A DNA stretch of 64,000 nucleotides, from contig NZ_BIML01000015.1 in the NCBI RefSeq assembly GCF_004001065.1, positions 1 to 64,000 on the forward strand. The letters are read 5' to 3'. Position 1 is the first letter of the stretch. Each line of letters starts with the position of its first letter. A model generated the notes under the pieces. It did not search any database and was not told where the DNA came from. It worked only from the letters and a program-made list of their open reading frames with translations. Of the stretch, positions 1 to 7,943 are shown piece after piece. This stretch comes from Paenibacillus xylaniclasticus (GTDB lineage: Bacteria; Bacillota; Bacilli; Paenibacillales; Paenibacillaceae). A program made the position numbers and the translations under genes.

Positions 1-144
1 GCTCTCGTCGACGATTCCGCGCAGCCGCAATCGGCCATGCTCATTCGGCTTCCAGACGACGTCTAACGCATCGAGCCGCTGCAGCCGAAACGGCAGGCTA
101 GCGCGTATCTGATCGTAGCTTAGCATTGCTTCGTCAGCCTCCAT
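1..144 (-). CDS. VgrG/gpD-like spike protein, N-terminal fragment (runs off left edge)
   Basis: Reverse-strand reading frame that opens 6 nt after the DUF4280 gene and is still open at the window edge, so only about 48 residues are visible. The residues include FRLQRLDALDV and NEHGRLRLRG; the NEH.xLxLxG pattern matches the start of gpD/VgrG-family proteins and parallels the full-length spike gene at 1734-3143 (VNEHAVLTISG). A GGAGG lies 11 nt before the internal ATG at 126, so translation may start at 126 rather than 144. It is the last visible gene of the contractile-system operon and would be a second gp27-like hub or spike component. Family assignment rests on a short stretch and the rest of the gene is not available. 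Confidence 0.55.
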   Translation of the reverse strand, partial: MEADEAMLSYDQIRASLPFRLQRLDALDVVWKPNEHGRLRLRGIVDES

Positions 145-150
145 TCGTTA

Positions 151-543
151 TTAGTCGCTGTTCTGTCCATCATCTAGAAAGGTAATGCTCCCTTGGTAAT
201 AGCAATATATAATGGAGTCCGACATTAGCGCCGCCCTGCCTCCAACCCGAGCCTCTTCCTTGCAATTGCTCCATCTCGATGGAAGCTTCGGCTCGCAAGG
301 CCGGCCGCTAATTTGCTGCCCGTCCTCCGCAATCAAATAAACGGTGGAAGTGTTCGGATTATTCGGGCAATTACATATCCCAAAATGCGGAATATTAACG
401 GTAAGCCGACAATCCTCTTCATTCATCTTCGGTTTGCCGTTAACGTATGCACCGTGGCTGGCCGGCAAATTAATACGCCGCGCATGGGTACCGTACTGGC
501 ATCTCATCTTGGCACCGCGAACGACGTAGCTCGAATCTGCCAT
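151..543 (-). CDS. PAAR-like DUF4280 protein (spike tip)
   Basis: 130 residues, the usual size for DUF4280 PAAR-like proteins. It begins MADSSYVVRGAKMRCQYG, the characteristic opening, and has many cysteines (GICNCPNN, GRPCEP, WSNCKEEARVGG) like the metal-binding tip-forming family. In contractile systems such proteins are thought to cap the VgrG spike and sharpen it or carry effectors. It sits just after the Imm11-like gene and just before a second gpD-like gene, as expected for a spike-assembly block. A good ribosome site (GGAGGGAG) precedes the ATG. No effector domain is fused to it. Family recognition is confident; a structural role as tip is inferred from family and context. Confidence 0.8.
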   Translation of the reverse strand: MADSSYVVRGAKMRCQYGTHARRINLPASHGAYVNGKPKMNEEDCRLTVNIPHFGICNCPNNPNTSTVYLIAEDGQQISGRPCEPKLPSRWSNCKEEARVGGRAALMSDSIIYCYYQGSITFLDDGQNSD

Positions 544-604
544 TGTTCTCCCTCCTTCATGAATTGAATGGATTCGTTAGCTCCGTGAATACGAAATACG
601 AGAA

Positions 605-1132
605 TTACTCCATCGGCACTCGTTCGAGTCGAACGGCTGCGAAGTCGCGCCGCAGAATGCTCTCGGCAACGTCCAGCCGGACGACGATGAGCAGGGCGCC
701 GTCGCAGCGGATTCGTGCAATTCGTTTCTTCCGAAGCGGTTCCGACAGCAGTACCAGCTTCGTGATCGTCTCCCCATCGGGCTTATACTCGCAGCTCGGA
801 CTAAGCGCCTCGATCTCCTCGAAGATCGGCAAATAATAGTCATGCTGACGTTGATGCTCGGAATCGAGCAGGACGGTCAGCTTGCTTATCATGTTGGGCT
901 CATAAAGCTCAAGAAGCGGCTTCATTCTTGAAGATACGAGGAACAGATCCTTGGTGCTGAGCACATCGGGGTATTCGTTGTCCGGTTCGGACCGGACCGG
1001 CAGCATGAGCGCGTCTGGAATAAGGTGCGCCCGCGTCTGCCGAGCGTCCCGCGGATCGAGATGCTGGCGTACATTCAGCAGCACCGGTGCATCCTTGCAC
1101 CGCTCATCCTGCTTCAATAAGAAATAGTCCAT
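605..1132 (-). CDS. Imm11/DUF1629-like protein in spike block
   Basis: 175 residues, soluble, no signal peptide or membrane segment. It starts MDYFLLKQDER, and its centre, with FLVSSRMKPLLELYEP and YYLPIFEEIEALSP, resembles the Imm11/DUF1629 (MXAN_0049-type) family, in which a '+VSs..kplLe....' motif precedes a 'hdYYl.n' strand. The start codon overlaps the upstream stop codon (TAATG), so it is translationally coupled to the 200-residue gene before it. Proteins of this family are often described as immunity proteins near secreted toxins, but some look like companions of PAAR/VgrG loading. No toxin gene is visible on this side; it could lie beyond the left edge. Family match is from motif memory only. 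Confidence 0.5.
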   Translation of the reverse strand: MDYFLLKQDERCKDAPVLLNVRQHLDPRDARQTRAHLIPDALMLPVRSEPDNEYPDVLSTKDLFLVSSRMKPLLELYEPNMISKLTVLLDSEHQRQHDYYLPIFEEIEALSPSCEYKPDGETITKLVLLSEPLRKKRIARIRCDGALLIVVRLDVAESILRRDFAAVRLERVPME

Positions 1133-1734
1133 TATTCACCCTCAGCTCCATATAACAATTGGCTCTCATCCCGATACTCTCCGGCCATAATTTTGAGCCC
1201 TTCATTCTTCAGCATCTCCTTGTATTCGTCCATCAGGAGCAGTGACGGAATTTGGTCGCGCATGAACTCAAGTACCATCCAATGATATTTGACCACCTCG
1301 ATCTGCTTGATTCGATCCAGATCCATCGACGTGACAGCACGCGCATAATCGACCTTCACCCGCTCCAGCTCCTGCATGCGGCGAAACAGCGGAGAGAAGG
1401 CAAAATCGGCCCGCCACGTTGAGGTGCAAGCCACTGGATCGAGCAGCCATTGCTCATCGAACGCCTCAAGCAAATAGAGCGGGTCATCCTCCATTACGCT
1501 CGTCCGAAGCATGGAGATATAAATGTACTGCACCGGCCCCTTGCGGCCTTCGCGCTGCTGCTCCGCTGCCCTGGCGCACAACTTCGCGAACGATTGCTTG
1601 AAGCTGCCAATAATTTCTGTCTCCCGCTCGGCTAATTGATTCTGAATGACGATAAGATCCGGCTCCCACTTATCCAACACATGGTCTTGCAGGAAGCGGT
1701 CCATAACGACGTCTTTATCCACGCGCGCGTTCAT
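1132..1734 (-). CDS. Uncharacterised protein of the contractile-system operon (200 aa)
   Basis: Not recognised as a named family. About 200 residues, acidic and predicted helical, with hydrophobic heptads such as YHWMVLEFMRDQIPSLLLM near residues 155-175; no signal peptide or transmembrane segment. Its start (ATG at 1734, or GTG at 1737) overlaps the TGA of the spike gene, and its stop overlaps the start of the Imm11-like gene, so the three are translationally coupled. The position between VgrG and PAAR-like genes suggests a spike-assembly chaperone or adaptor, similar in placement to DUF2169/DUF1795-type adaptors of T6SS, but no sequence motif proves this. Confidence 0.7.
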   Translation of the reverse strand: MNARVDKDVVMDRFLQDHVLDKWEPDLIVIQNQLAERETEIIGSFKQSFAKLCARAAEQQREGRKGPVQYIYISMLRTSVMEDDPLYLLEAFDEQWLLDPVACTSTWRADFAFSPLFRRMQELERVKVDYARAVTSMDLDRIKQIEVVKYHWMVLEFMRDQIPSLLLMDEYKEMLKNEGLKIMAGEYRDESQLLYGAEGE

Positions 1735-3143
1735 CACTTAATGTTCACCTTCGCGCCGCTGAACGTCACCTCGTCTTGAATGACCAGATTGGAGGACGAT
1801 TGGACAAGCTCCACCTGCTCATTGCCTTGAATCATCACCTTGTCGCCTACAATCTCGATATCTTCCTCCGCCGTCAGCTTAATTTGCTTGTCGCTGTTAA
1901 TTTCGATTCCGCCATCGTCCGTCAGCCGAATAAGCAGCTGTCCGTTGCCGATAATTTCGATTGCGCCTGGCTTGAACACGATCTGCTTGCCGTATTTGTT
2001 ACTAATCGTCTTCACCGAAGGGTCGCTCCGATGCTGCGGACTGCTCGGCTCAGTATCGACCGAGCTGGCGGCGAAGGCATGGTGTTCATGCTCATCTGGA
2101 AAATACATCCGCACTTGATCGCCAACCTCCGGCATACAGTACCAGCCGCTGCCATCCGGCGACGAATAGACGGTCGAATACGGAAGCCAGACCGCTTCGT
2201 TCTCGGACTGCTCCGAATCGATGTCCAGATGAAGCTTTACTTTGTCCTTCGATACGGCAAGAACAGTACCGAACAGCGAGGTCCCGGCAAGCGCGTACGG
2301 ATATTCCGTACTGCAGACGAAGCCATCCTTGTCCCGCAGCGTATATAGGCCGCTCAACACGCCGTCGTGCATCGTAATTTCTGCCCGGTACACATACAGC
2401 TTGCGCTTGTGGAACAACACCGGGTCGCCCAGGTCATAAAGCCCATAGCTTGCCGCCTCATAGCTGACATAGGCGCTCTCCTTCGCGCCGGGCTCATGGT
2501 TGTCGGAATACGACACATATTCCTGCAGCTGCTTATTCACCGTATAATGATAGGCGTTCATCTGCTGCGGCTCTCCGCCTTCTGCAAGCCCTGCCGTAAA
2601 GGCGATGCCTCCGCGCGTGCTCGACGGAAGAAGCGGCACATGGAGCCGCGAGGCCATCCGGCGCAGGAAGCGCCAATCCGTTTCCTTATACTGCACCCTC
2701 ATTCCGCCCAAGCTTTGCCCGCCGGAGACCGCGACCGACACCTGTGAGCCCGAATAATGGCCTGCAATCCGCTTGAACAGCTGGGAATACGTCATGCTTC
2801 CGTTCTGGAACGTTCTCGTGTGCGGCCACATATCCATCGCAACGGTGAAGCTGTGCGCTTCGACGGTCATCGTCCGCACATCACGGACCGTCTGGACAGA
2901 CAGGGAAGCCACAACGCCCTGGAACAGCACGACCGAGCGATTGCCATTCTGCACCCATACCTGAATCGTCTCGGTGCCCTCCGACTGCTCGATATATGAA
3001 TCCTGAGCATCCTCCTCAATAACGCCGCTGATCGTCAGCACCGCATGCTCATTGACCTGCTTGATGATCTGTAGACTCGTCACATTAACAAATGAATACG
3101 GCGCAACGTGCAGATGGCCGTATGTATAGACTGTCTCGCTCAT
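1734..3143 (-). CDS. VgrG/gpD-like spike protein (contractile injection system)
   Basis: 469 residues. The N-terminal ~270 residues look like the gp27/gpD hub fold (VNEHAVLTISGVIEED near residue 30; WRFLRRMASRLHVPL near 160, the typical 'D.xFlxRlA.xxg' motif). An OB-fold gp5-like region follows, with FGTVLAVSKDKVKLHL, SGWYCMPEVGDQVRMYFPDE and HHAFAASSV, and then a C-terminal beta-prism/needle of short repeats (IEINSDKQIKLTAEEDIEI, VMIQGNEQVELVQSS). It would form the trimeric spike carried by the Hcp-like tube. The start overlaps the upstream DcrB-like stop (ATGA) and the TGA overlaps the next gene. It is the clearest structural marker of a contractile injection apparatus in this operon. No C-terminal effector extension. 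Confidence 0.85.
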   Translation of the reverse strand: MSETVYTYGHLHVAPYSFVNVTSLQIIKQVNEHAVLTISGVIEEDAQDSYIEQSEGTETIQVWVQNGNRSVVLFQGVVASLSVQTVRDVRTMTVEAHSFTVAMDMWPHTRTFQNGSMTYSQLFKRIAGHYSGSQVSVAVSGGQSLGGMRVQYKETDWRFLRRMASRLHVPLLPSSTRGGIAFTAGLAEGGEPQQMNAYHYTVNKQLQEYVSYSDNHEPGAKESAYVSYEAASYGLYDLGDPVLFHKRKLYVYRAEITMHDGVLSGLYTLRDKDGFVCSTEYPYALAGTSLFGTVLAVSKDKVKLHLDIDSEQSENEAVWLPYSTVYSSPDGSGWYCMPEVGDQVRMYFPDEHEHHAFAASSVDTEPSSPQHRSDPSVKTISNKYGKQIVFKPGAIEIIGNGQLLIRLTDDGGIEINSDKQIKLTAEEDIEIVGDKVMIQGNEQVELVQSSSNLVIQDEVTFSGAKVNIK

Positions 3144-3742
3144 TGGTCACCCTCTCCCTCCGGCTGCTCCAAGACGCGGATCGACTGTATCATTTGCAGC
3201 ACGATCGGCCGCCAGGCAGCATAATCCTTATACAGACAGCAGAACGTCCCCATGACGGTCGTTCCCTCCAGCATGAAATAGAACATGACGTTGTAGATCG
3301 GATCGTCGATGGCCGGGCTCTTGAAATCGAAATAAGCGATCTGTTTGCCCTCGACCTCCTCGACTCCCTCCGTGTAGAACACACTTGCAGGATTGGCTTT
3401 GCGTAGTATCGCTTTCATCCCTTCCGCCAGCTCCTGCACCCATTCCTCCTCCAGCTCCTGATCGATCCGGCTGAGCGTAACATTGATGCAGCCCGTCTCA
3501 TCGGTCTTAATGATTTGCGGACGCTGCTCATGCGGATATTTAATTTTGCTTAAATGAGGAGGCATGTCGTCAAAATCTTCCGGTATCAACAGCGTGACCC
3601 GGCCATCCCAAAAAGCCGTTTCCTTGAATGCATAATAGCGGCTGCCGATCTTCACCGGTCCTTGCGTAATATCCTTCCTGTCCGCCGCCTTCTCCGCTTC
3701 GTTCAGCATCGACACGATCTGCTCATCCATGAACGATCCCAT
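3140..3742 (-). CDS. DcrB/PsbP-like protein of the contractile-system operon
   Basis: About 200 residues. The central part (YYAFKETAFWDGRVTLLIPEDFDDMP, shortened: AFWDGRVTLLIPEDF, then a long anti-parallel section ending QMIQSIRVLEQ) has the shape of the DcrB/DUF1795 (PsbP-like) family: 'i.iP..w......' followed by '...f..il.Si+'. DUF1795 proteins serve in T6SS as adaptors that load effectors onto VgrG, and this gene lies immediately upstream of the VgrG-like gene with ATGA overlap. No signal peptide, so it acts in the cytoplasm. The loading role is inferred from family plus position. Confidence 0.55.
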   Translation of the reverse strand: MGSFMDEQIVSMLNEAEKAADRKDITQGPVKIGSRYYAFKETAFWDGRVTLLIPEDFDDMPPHLSKIKYPHEQRPQIIKTDETGCINVTLSRIDQELEEEWVQELAEGMKAILRKANPASVFYTEGVEEVEGKQIAYFDFKSPAIDDPIYNVMFYFMLEGTTVMGTFCCLYKDYAAWRPIVLQMIQSIRVLEQPEGEGDQ

Positions 3743-3761
3743 ATCGCTCTCATCCCCCTCG

Positions 3762-4535
3762 TTAATCTACAATCATGCGCTGCGGGCCATGGCTCTGACC
3801 GCCCAGACGACCGCTCCCGCCCTTCACGCTTTCCAATAGACGCACCAGATTTCGATGAATGACCGCATTCGGGTAATCCTTATAAGGCTGGCGAAGCTTC
3901 CGGGCCAAATAGTGCAGAATCAGCTCCCGCTCCGCCTTCCCCTGATTCAAGCAAGTCATGCCGAAGGCAAGATCCGCCGCATCCGCCGCTTCACTGTGCA
4001 GCAGCTCAGAGGCAAATCGCCGAAGCATCCCCGGATGCAGCGTCGGCGCGCCGATTCCGGCATAGGACGTATGCAGAAGATTGAGCGTGTTGTACTCTGT
4101 CGCATAGTCGGCGAAGCTGCGGTATTCCGTACGGATTCGAGCGCCTTCCTTCAGCTTGAAGCGCCCCAGCTCCAGCTCATTCGATTCAAGCCGGGACTCC
4201 TTGTCCAGCACGACCTCCGCTCGCCGCACCGTGAAATCCGCATCCGACTGCTCGTCGTGCAGCCGCAGCTTGATGACCGTCTCCACGCCGCTTGCTGTAA
4301 AGGCCAGCTTCTGCTCCTGCGAGAGCACATAGACGACGCCCCGATGCTTAACGATCCCTTGCCCGATATAGAGATTGGCGTCGTCGGCACGAACGGCGCA
4401 GCCGGACACAATACCGTCCGAATATGGCTGCAGCTGAATGTCCATGATATCTCGAGGATAATCACGGAGACATTCGAGCATTTCCGTCTTCAAGATCCGC
4501 CCTTTGCGAAATTCCGGATACCGGTCCGTGAACAT
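3762..4535 (-). CDS. Baseplate/adaptor-like protein (unrecognised family)
   Basis: 257 residues, soluble. The N-terminal 110 residues contain FRKGRILKTEMLECL, then IVSGCAVRADDANLYIGQG and IVKHRGVVYVLSQ, a 'G.I.SG..V....l.I..Gi..h.G.iy.l' pattern reminiscent of phage baseplate and receptor-binding-protein N-terminal domains and of the TssK shell domain. The C-terminal half is helical (LARKLRQPYKDYPNAVIHRN). It lies between the Hsp70-like gene and the DcrB-like gene. A role as baseplate adaptor is a guess from the motif and context; no established family name can be given with confidence. Confidence 0.6.
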   Translation of the reverse strand: MFTDRYPEFRKGRILKTEMLECLRDYPRDIMDIQLQPYSDGIVSGCAVRADDANLYIGQGIVKHRGVVYVLSQEQKLAFTASGVETVIKLRLHDEQSDADFTVRRAEVVLDKESRLESNELELGRFKLKEGARIRTEYRSFADYATEYNTLNLLHTSYAGIGAPTLHPGMLRRFASELLHSEAADAADLAFGMTCLNQGKAERELILHYLARKLRQPYKDYPNAVIHRNLVRLLESVKGGSGRLGGQSHGPQRMIVD

Positions 4536-4572
4536 AGGGACGCAACTCCTTTCTGCGATAGCAGACGGTAAA

Positions 4573-7224
4573 TTATTTCAAGCCGTCAAAAAAGTCTAAC
4601 TCGGACAAATCGTTCTCGAATGCACAGAACTTCTTGCGTCCGATATACAGCTGCTCATTCTGACGGGCTACCGGCAGAATGTAGAAGCCCCAATTGTTCT
4701 CGCCGGTGAAGACAAAAAATTTAACCTCTCCGTTATGAATCGAGTCGGTATCGTCCTGCGGGACTTTGTCGCCGTAGATGGCGTAAATGTCCTTGTACAG
4801 CATGCTCTGATAGCTGGCAGGATCGTTCGTGTACGTGTACGTATGGCGCAGCTTGCCGTCGCTCCCCTTCAGCAAGAAGTCGACCTCGGATACGCCGATC
4901 GGCCTCGAGATCGTCCCGTACGTCCGGTTCAGCCGATCATAGCTGCTGAGCAGCAGCACCTCCTGACGGTTATGCGTGAAGGCACTGACCGAGTAAGGAA
5001 CAGCCGGATCATGATTCGTAATACTCGCCTCAATAAGGCCGGATTTCTGCGCATTCAAATAGCGAATAGCTCCCCTCAGGCAGGCAAGCTTCAGGTCCGG
5101 CACCTTGCCATCCTCTGCCGTCTTCTGCTTGAATTCGATGCTCCGTCCCGGCACGAATTCCTTCAGCGCCTCACGGAATACATCGATGCGGCAGGACTGT
5201 CCGGTCAGCTTAATAATCGAATATTCCGAAAGCTTGCCGCTAAGATAGAAATCGTCCAGAAACTTCCGTACCGTCTCATAGATGTCCGCCTTAATCAGAT
5301 GATTGATCTCCTTAATGTTGAAGACGACGTTCGGGAAGTCGTACACCTGCTTGAAGCGTCCCGCTTCGAGCAGCGACAGACACCAGCGATCAACTGTCGT
5401 AACCTTCAGATCGTTCTCGTGCATACTCTCGCTCTCCGTATGGAACCGATTGCGGAGAATGCCTGTTTTGCGAAAAAACTCCTTCTTCATGTTCTCTGCA
5501 ATTTCCCACAGGAAGTAGAAGTTGCTCTTGACGCGCTGGTACTCCTCCCGCGTACGATTCTCGTACTCGGCGAAGCGCGTCGGAATAACCGCTTCCGCCT
5601 GCCGATAACGCTCCTCGAACCGCTCGTACACGGAACTGACGCCATATTCGTCAACATGACGGAATAGATCATTGCCCGGGATGTCGATCAGATTATCGAT
5701 ATCCGTCGTACCGCCGCCGCTGCGATAGTAGTCCGCGAAGACAATCTTCATGAACTGTAATATTCGATACGTAATGTTGTTGCCGCCGAAATTCGTATCG
5801 CCGTTCTCGTACGTCGTCTGAATGTCGATTTGGTAAGAGATTGCGCCGTTCTCAATGCGGAACTTGCCCGACGACAGATCGGTTGTGCCGCCGCCGCAGT
5901 CGATGACGAGCGCCTTGTACGTCTCGCCGTCAACGAAGCTGTTGCGGTCGATTTGCTCGGCAATCGTGTTGTACAGCACCGCCATTCCTTCGTCCAATGC
6001 ATGAACGGACTCGATCTGGTATTCCGGAATGATGTCCGCGAACATATCGAGGAACTGTGCCTTCAGCTTGACCGGGCTCGAAATATGAAGATGCTTGAAC
6101 CTGCACTTGAACTGCTGCTCCGCGGTCTCAATGACATGCAGAATATAGGCCCGCAGCATATCGCCTCGAGTAACCTGAGCGCTGTAGCCCTGGCTGTCCG
6201 TAATCTCCTCGACGCGCTTATAGTTGTTCACCCAGCGCTTAATCGCATGGAAGACGGTCGCCGTTCCGCTGAACCCGTTCTTCTTCAAATATTTCAGCGC
6301 ATCGTATCCGAATTCGTAACGGATGTTCGCCGGATCGGAGCAATCCGCCGCACTAATAACGGTCGGCAGCACCTCGATCCATTCGGTCGACTTGCCGGTA
6401 TGATCCGGGAAGCTCACATAGTTAATGCTGTCTAAGCGCACTTGACCGTTCAGCACCGCATTGCTGCATACGGACGATACGTACCGTTTGTCCAAATAAG
6501 CGCCCGCCGTTGTATTCGAAGTACCGAAATCGATCGCCAGCACCGCATCCGTCTGCTCAACGCTGCGAATCTCAAGATCTGGAACCGGGATTTTATAATA
6601 TTGCAAATTAACAGGCAGCAGCGGCTTGTCCTGTGTATACGCTTTGTATAAATATTCCGAATCCTTCCGGCGGAACAGTAGCAGACTATACTGCTTATTC
6701 GCCGTCCGCTTCACCCGAATGTCCTTCCCGGCTGTCAAATAATAAACGCCGCCTGACCGGCCGTCCTTGACGAGATTGAGAACCGCACATATTTCCATCC
6801 GATCGTTAACAAGCAGCACATTCGATTCGCCGACAAGCCCCGCCGTTTCGACCCGGTACTGATCCCGCTTGTCGATCTGCAGCCCTTCATAAATTATGAT
6901 CCGCGCCGGCACCTGAATCGTTCCGTTATCCGACAGCTGCGTCTTCAAATATTTGTCCAGCGCCGTCTCCAGCCGCTCCATGCCGCCGCTCATGTACGAT
7001 TGAATAAGCAGGCTCCTGTCAGCACTGCGGTATTTCAGAATCGTATGAATTAGCCCTTCGCGGTCGAGCGTATGGGCCATACCTTCGACCAGCTTCTCCT
7101 TATGGCAAACGTTGCGAAGCTGGAAGGTCGTCATCTCGTTAAGCTCCTCCCAGGTATAGCGCGCTTCCTCGCCCTGACTCTCCTCGCCCGATTGCTTGGT
7201 GTACAGCTTATATGAATAACCCAT
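4573..7224 (-). CDS. Large Hsp70-like ATPase with N-terminal extension
   Basis: 883 residues from the ATG at 7224, chosen because AAGGGGGA lies 10 nt upstream; an ATG at 7254 overlapping the previous stop (TGATG) would add 10 residues. About 230 N-terminal residues of unknown fold come before an actin/Hsp70-type ATPase: phosphate-1 motif LAIDFGTSNTT near residue 231, phosphate-2 motif VIDCGGGTTDLSSG near 445, adenosine-type motif IIKLTGQSC near 670. The last ~200 residues are beta-rich and do not look like a standard peptide-binding domain. With the J-domain protein in the same operon it may form a dedicated chaperone pair that assembles or recycles the injection apparatus, a job ClpV does in T6SS. 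Function inferred. Confidence 0.8.
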   Translation of the reverse strand: MGYSYKLYTKQSGEESQGEEARYTWEELNEMTTFQLRNVCHKEKLVEGMAHTLDREGLIHTILKYRSADRSLLIQSYMSGGMERLETALDKYLKTQLSDNGTIQVPARIIIYEGLQIDKRDQYRVETAGLVGESNVLLVNDRMEICAVLNLVKDGRSGGVYYLTAGKDIRVKRTANKQYSLLLFRRKDSEYLYKAYTQDKPLLPVNLQYYKIPVPDLEIRSVEQTDAVLAIDFGTSNTTAGAYLDKRYVSSVCSNAVLNGQVRLDSINYVSFPDHTGKSTEWIEVLPTVISAADCSDPANIRYEFGYDALKYLKKNGFSGTATVFHAIKRWVNNYKRVEEITDSQGYSAQVTRGDMLRAYILHVIETAEQQFKCRFKHLHISSPVKLKAQFLDMFADIIPEYQIESVHALDEGMAVLYNTIAEQIDRNSFVDGETYKALVIDCGGGTTDLSSGKFRIENGAISYQIDIQTTYENGDTNFGGNNITYRILQFMKIVFADYYRSGGGTTDIDNLIDIPGNDLFRHVDEYGVSSVYERFEERYRQAEAVIPTRFAEYENRTREEYQRVKSNFYFLWEIAENMKKEFFRKTGILRNRFHTESESMHENDLKVTTVDRWCLSLLEAGRFKQVYDFPNVVFNIKEINHLIKADIYETVRKFLDDFYLSGKLSEYSIIKLTGQSCRIDVFREALKEFVPGRSIEFKQKTAEDGKVPDLKLACLRGAIRYLNAQKSGLIEASITNHDPAVPYSVSAFTHNRQEVLLLSSYDRLNRTYGTISRPIGVSEVDFLLKGSDGKLRHTYTYTNDPASYQSMLYKDIYAIYGDKVPQDDTDSIHNGEVKFFVFTGENNWGFYILPVARQNEQLYIGRKKFCAFENDLSELDFFDGLK

Positions 7225-7253
7225 CGCCGTTTGATCCCCCTTCGCCTGTTGCA

Positions 7254-7943
7254 TCAATACAGAACCGCTTCGTCGAGGCGCATCGTCTCCTCTACCCCCA
7301 TAATGCCGATATGTCCGTCCCACATAAGCTCCACCGACGCTGTCAGCGGAAGGAACAGCTCCTGCAGCAGCAAAAGCTGTTCCTTCCGCCGCTTGTCCCC
7401 CAGCTTGCCGAAATAGAGCATCAGCTCGTCGGCGCTGCCGCTCTTCGCATACAGCAGTACATCGGGAAACAGCCGCCTGACCGTCTCTTTCCACATATAG
7501 TGCGACTCGCCTGTCTCATAGCAGCGCAGCAGCTGAAGGGCAATAATCTCCTTCTCCCGATCGCTGAACAATGGAAGACGCTTCTGAACAGCTGCTCCGA
7601 ATATTCCGTTCTCCATATCTGCAATTAGAAACCGCACATACATCTCCCGCTTGTTCATCCCTTGCAGCACATCAAGCTCCACAAGCAAATGGGTCACCAG
7701 ATCGAACAGCGTCTCGCGCAGCTCCATGTCGTCAGGAATACGGCGGTCGCACAGCTCATCCATAATCGAATGAAACCGGTAATACGGATTGATCTCCGCT
7801 ACCGGCTCGATCGCAGGCGGATTTAACGTCGGAAGGCTCAGCTCCATATATGGCGAGAACGATTCGGCGCTTACGAACCGAAGCTCCTTCCGGTCCATTC
7901 CCTCCTGCTGCGCCCGAATAGCCAATTCCCATATGTAATTCAT
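7254..7943 (-). CDS. Uncharacterised protein of the contractile-system operon (229 aa)
   Basis: Not recognised. 229 residues, soluble, helical, with conserved-looking SPYMELSLPTLN and EINPYYRFHSIM near residues 30-60 and a helical C-terminal half (FLIADMENGIFG, REKEIIALQLLRCYE). No signal peptide, metal motif or nucleotide motif. The start overlaps the previous stop by four bases (ATGA) and its own stop touches the possible upstream ATG of the Hsp70-like gene. It is therefore a fixed part of the operon; a baseplate or chaperone-partner role is possible but unsupported. Confidence 0.75.
   Translation of the reverse strand: MNYIWELAIRAQQEGMDRKELRFVSAESFSPYMELSLPTLNPPAIEPVAEINPYYRFHSIMDELCDRRIPDDMELRETLFDLVTHLLVELDVLQGMNKREMYVRFLIADMENGIFGAAVQKRLPLFSDREKEIIALQLLRCYETGESHYMWKETVRRLFPDVLLYAKSGSADELMLYFGKLGDKRRKEQLLLLQELFLPLTASVELMWDGHIGIMGVEETMRLDEAVLY

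Noticed and set aside
4735-5667. 310-codon plus-strand frame opposite the Hsp70-like gene
   Set aside because: Shadow frame; the minus-strand gene has intact ATPase motifs and operon context.
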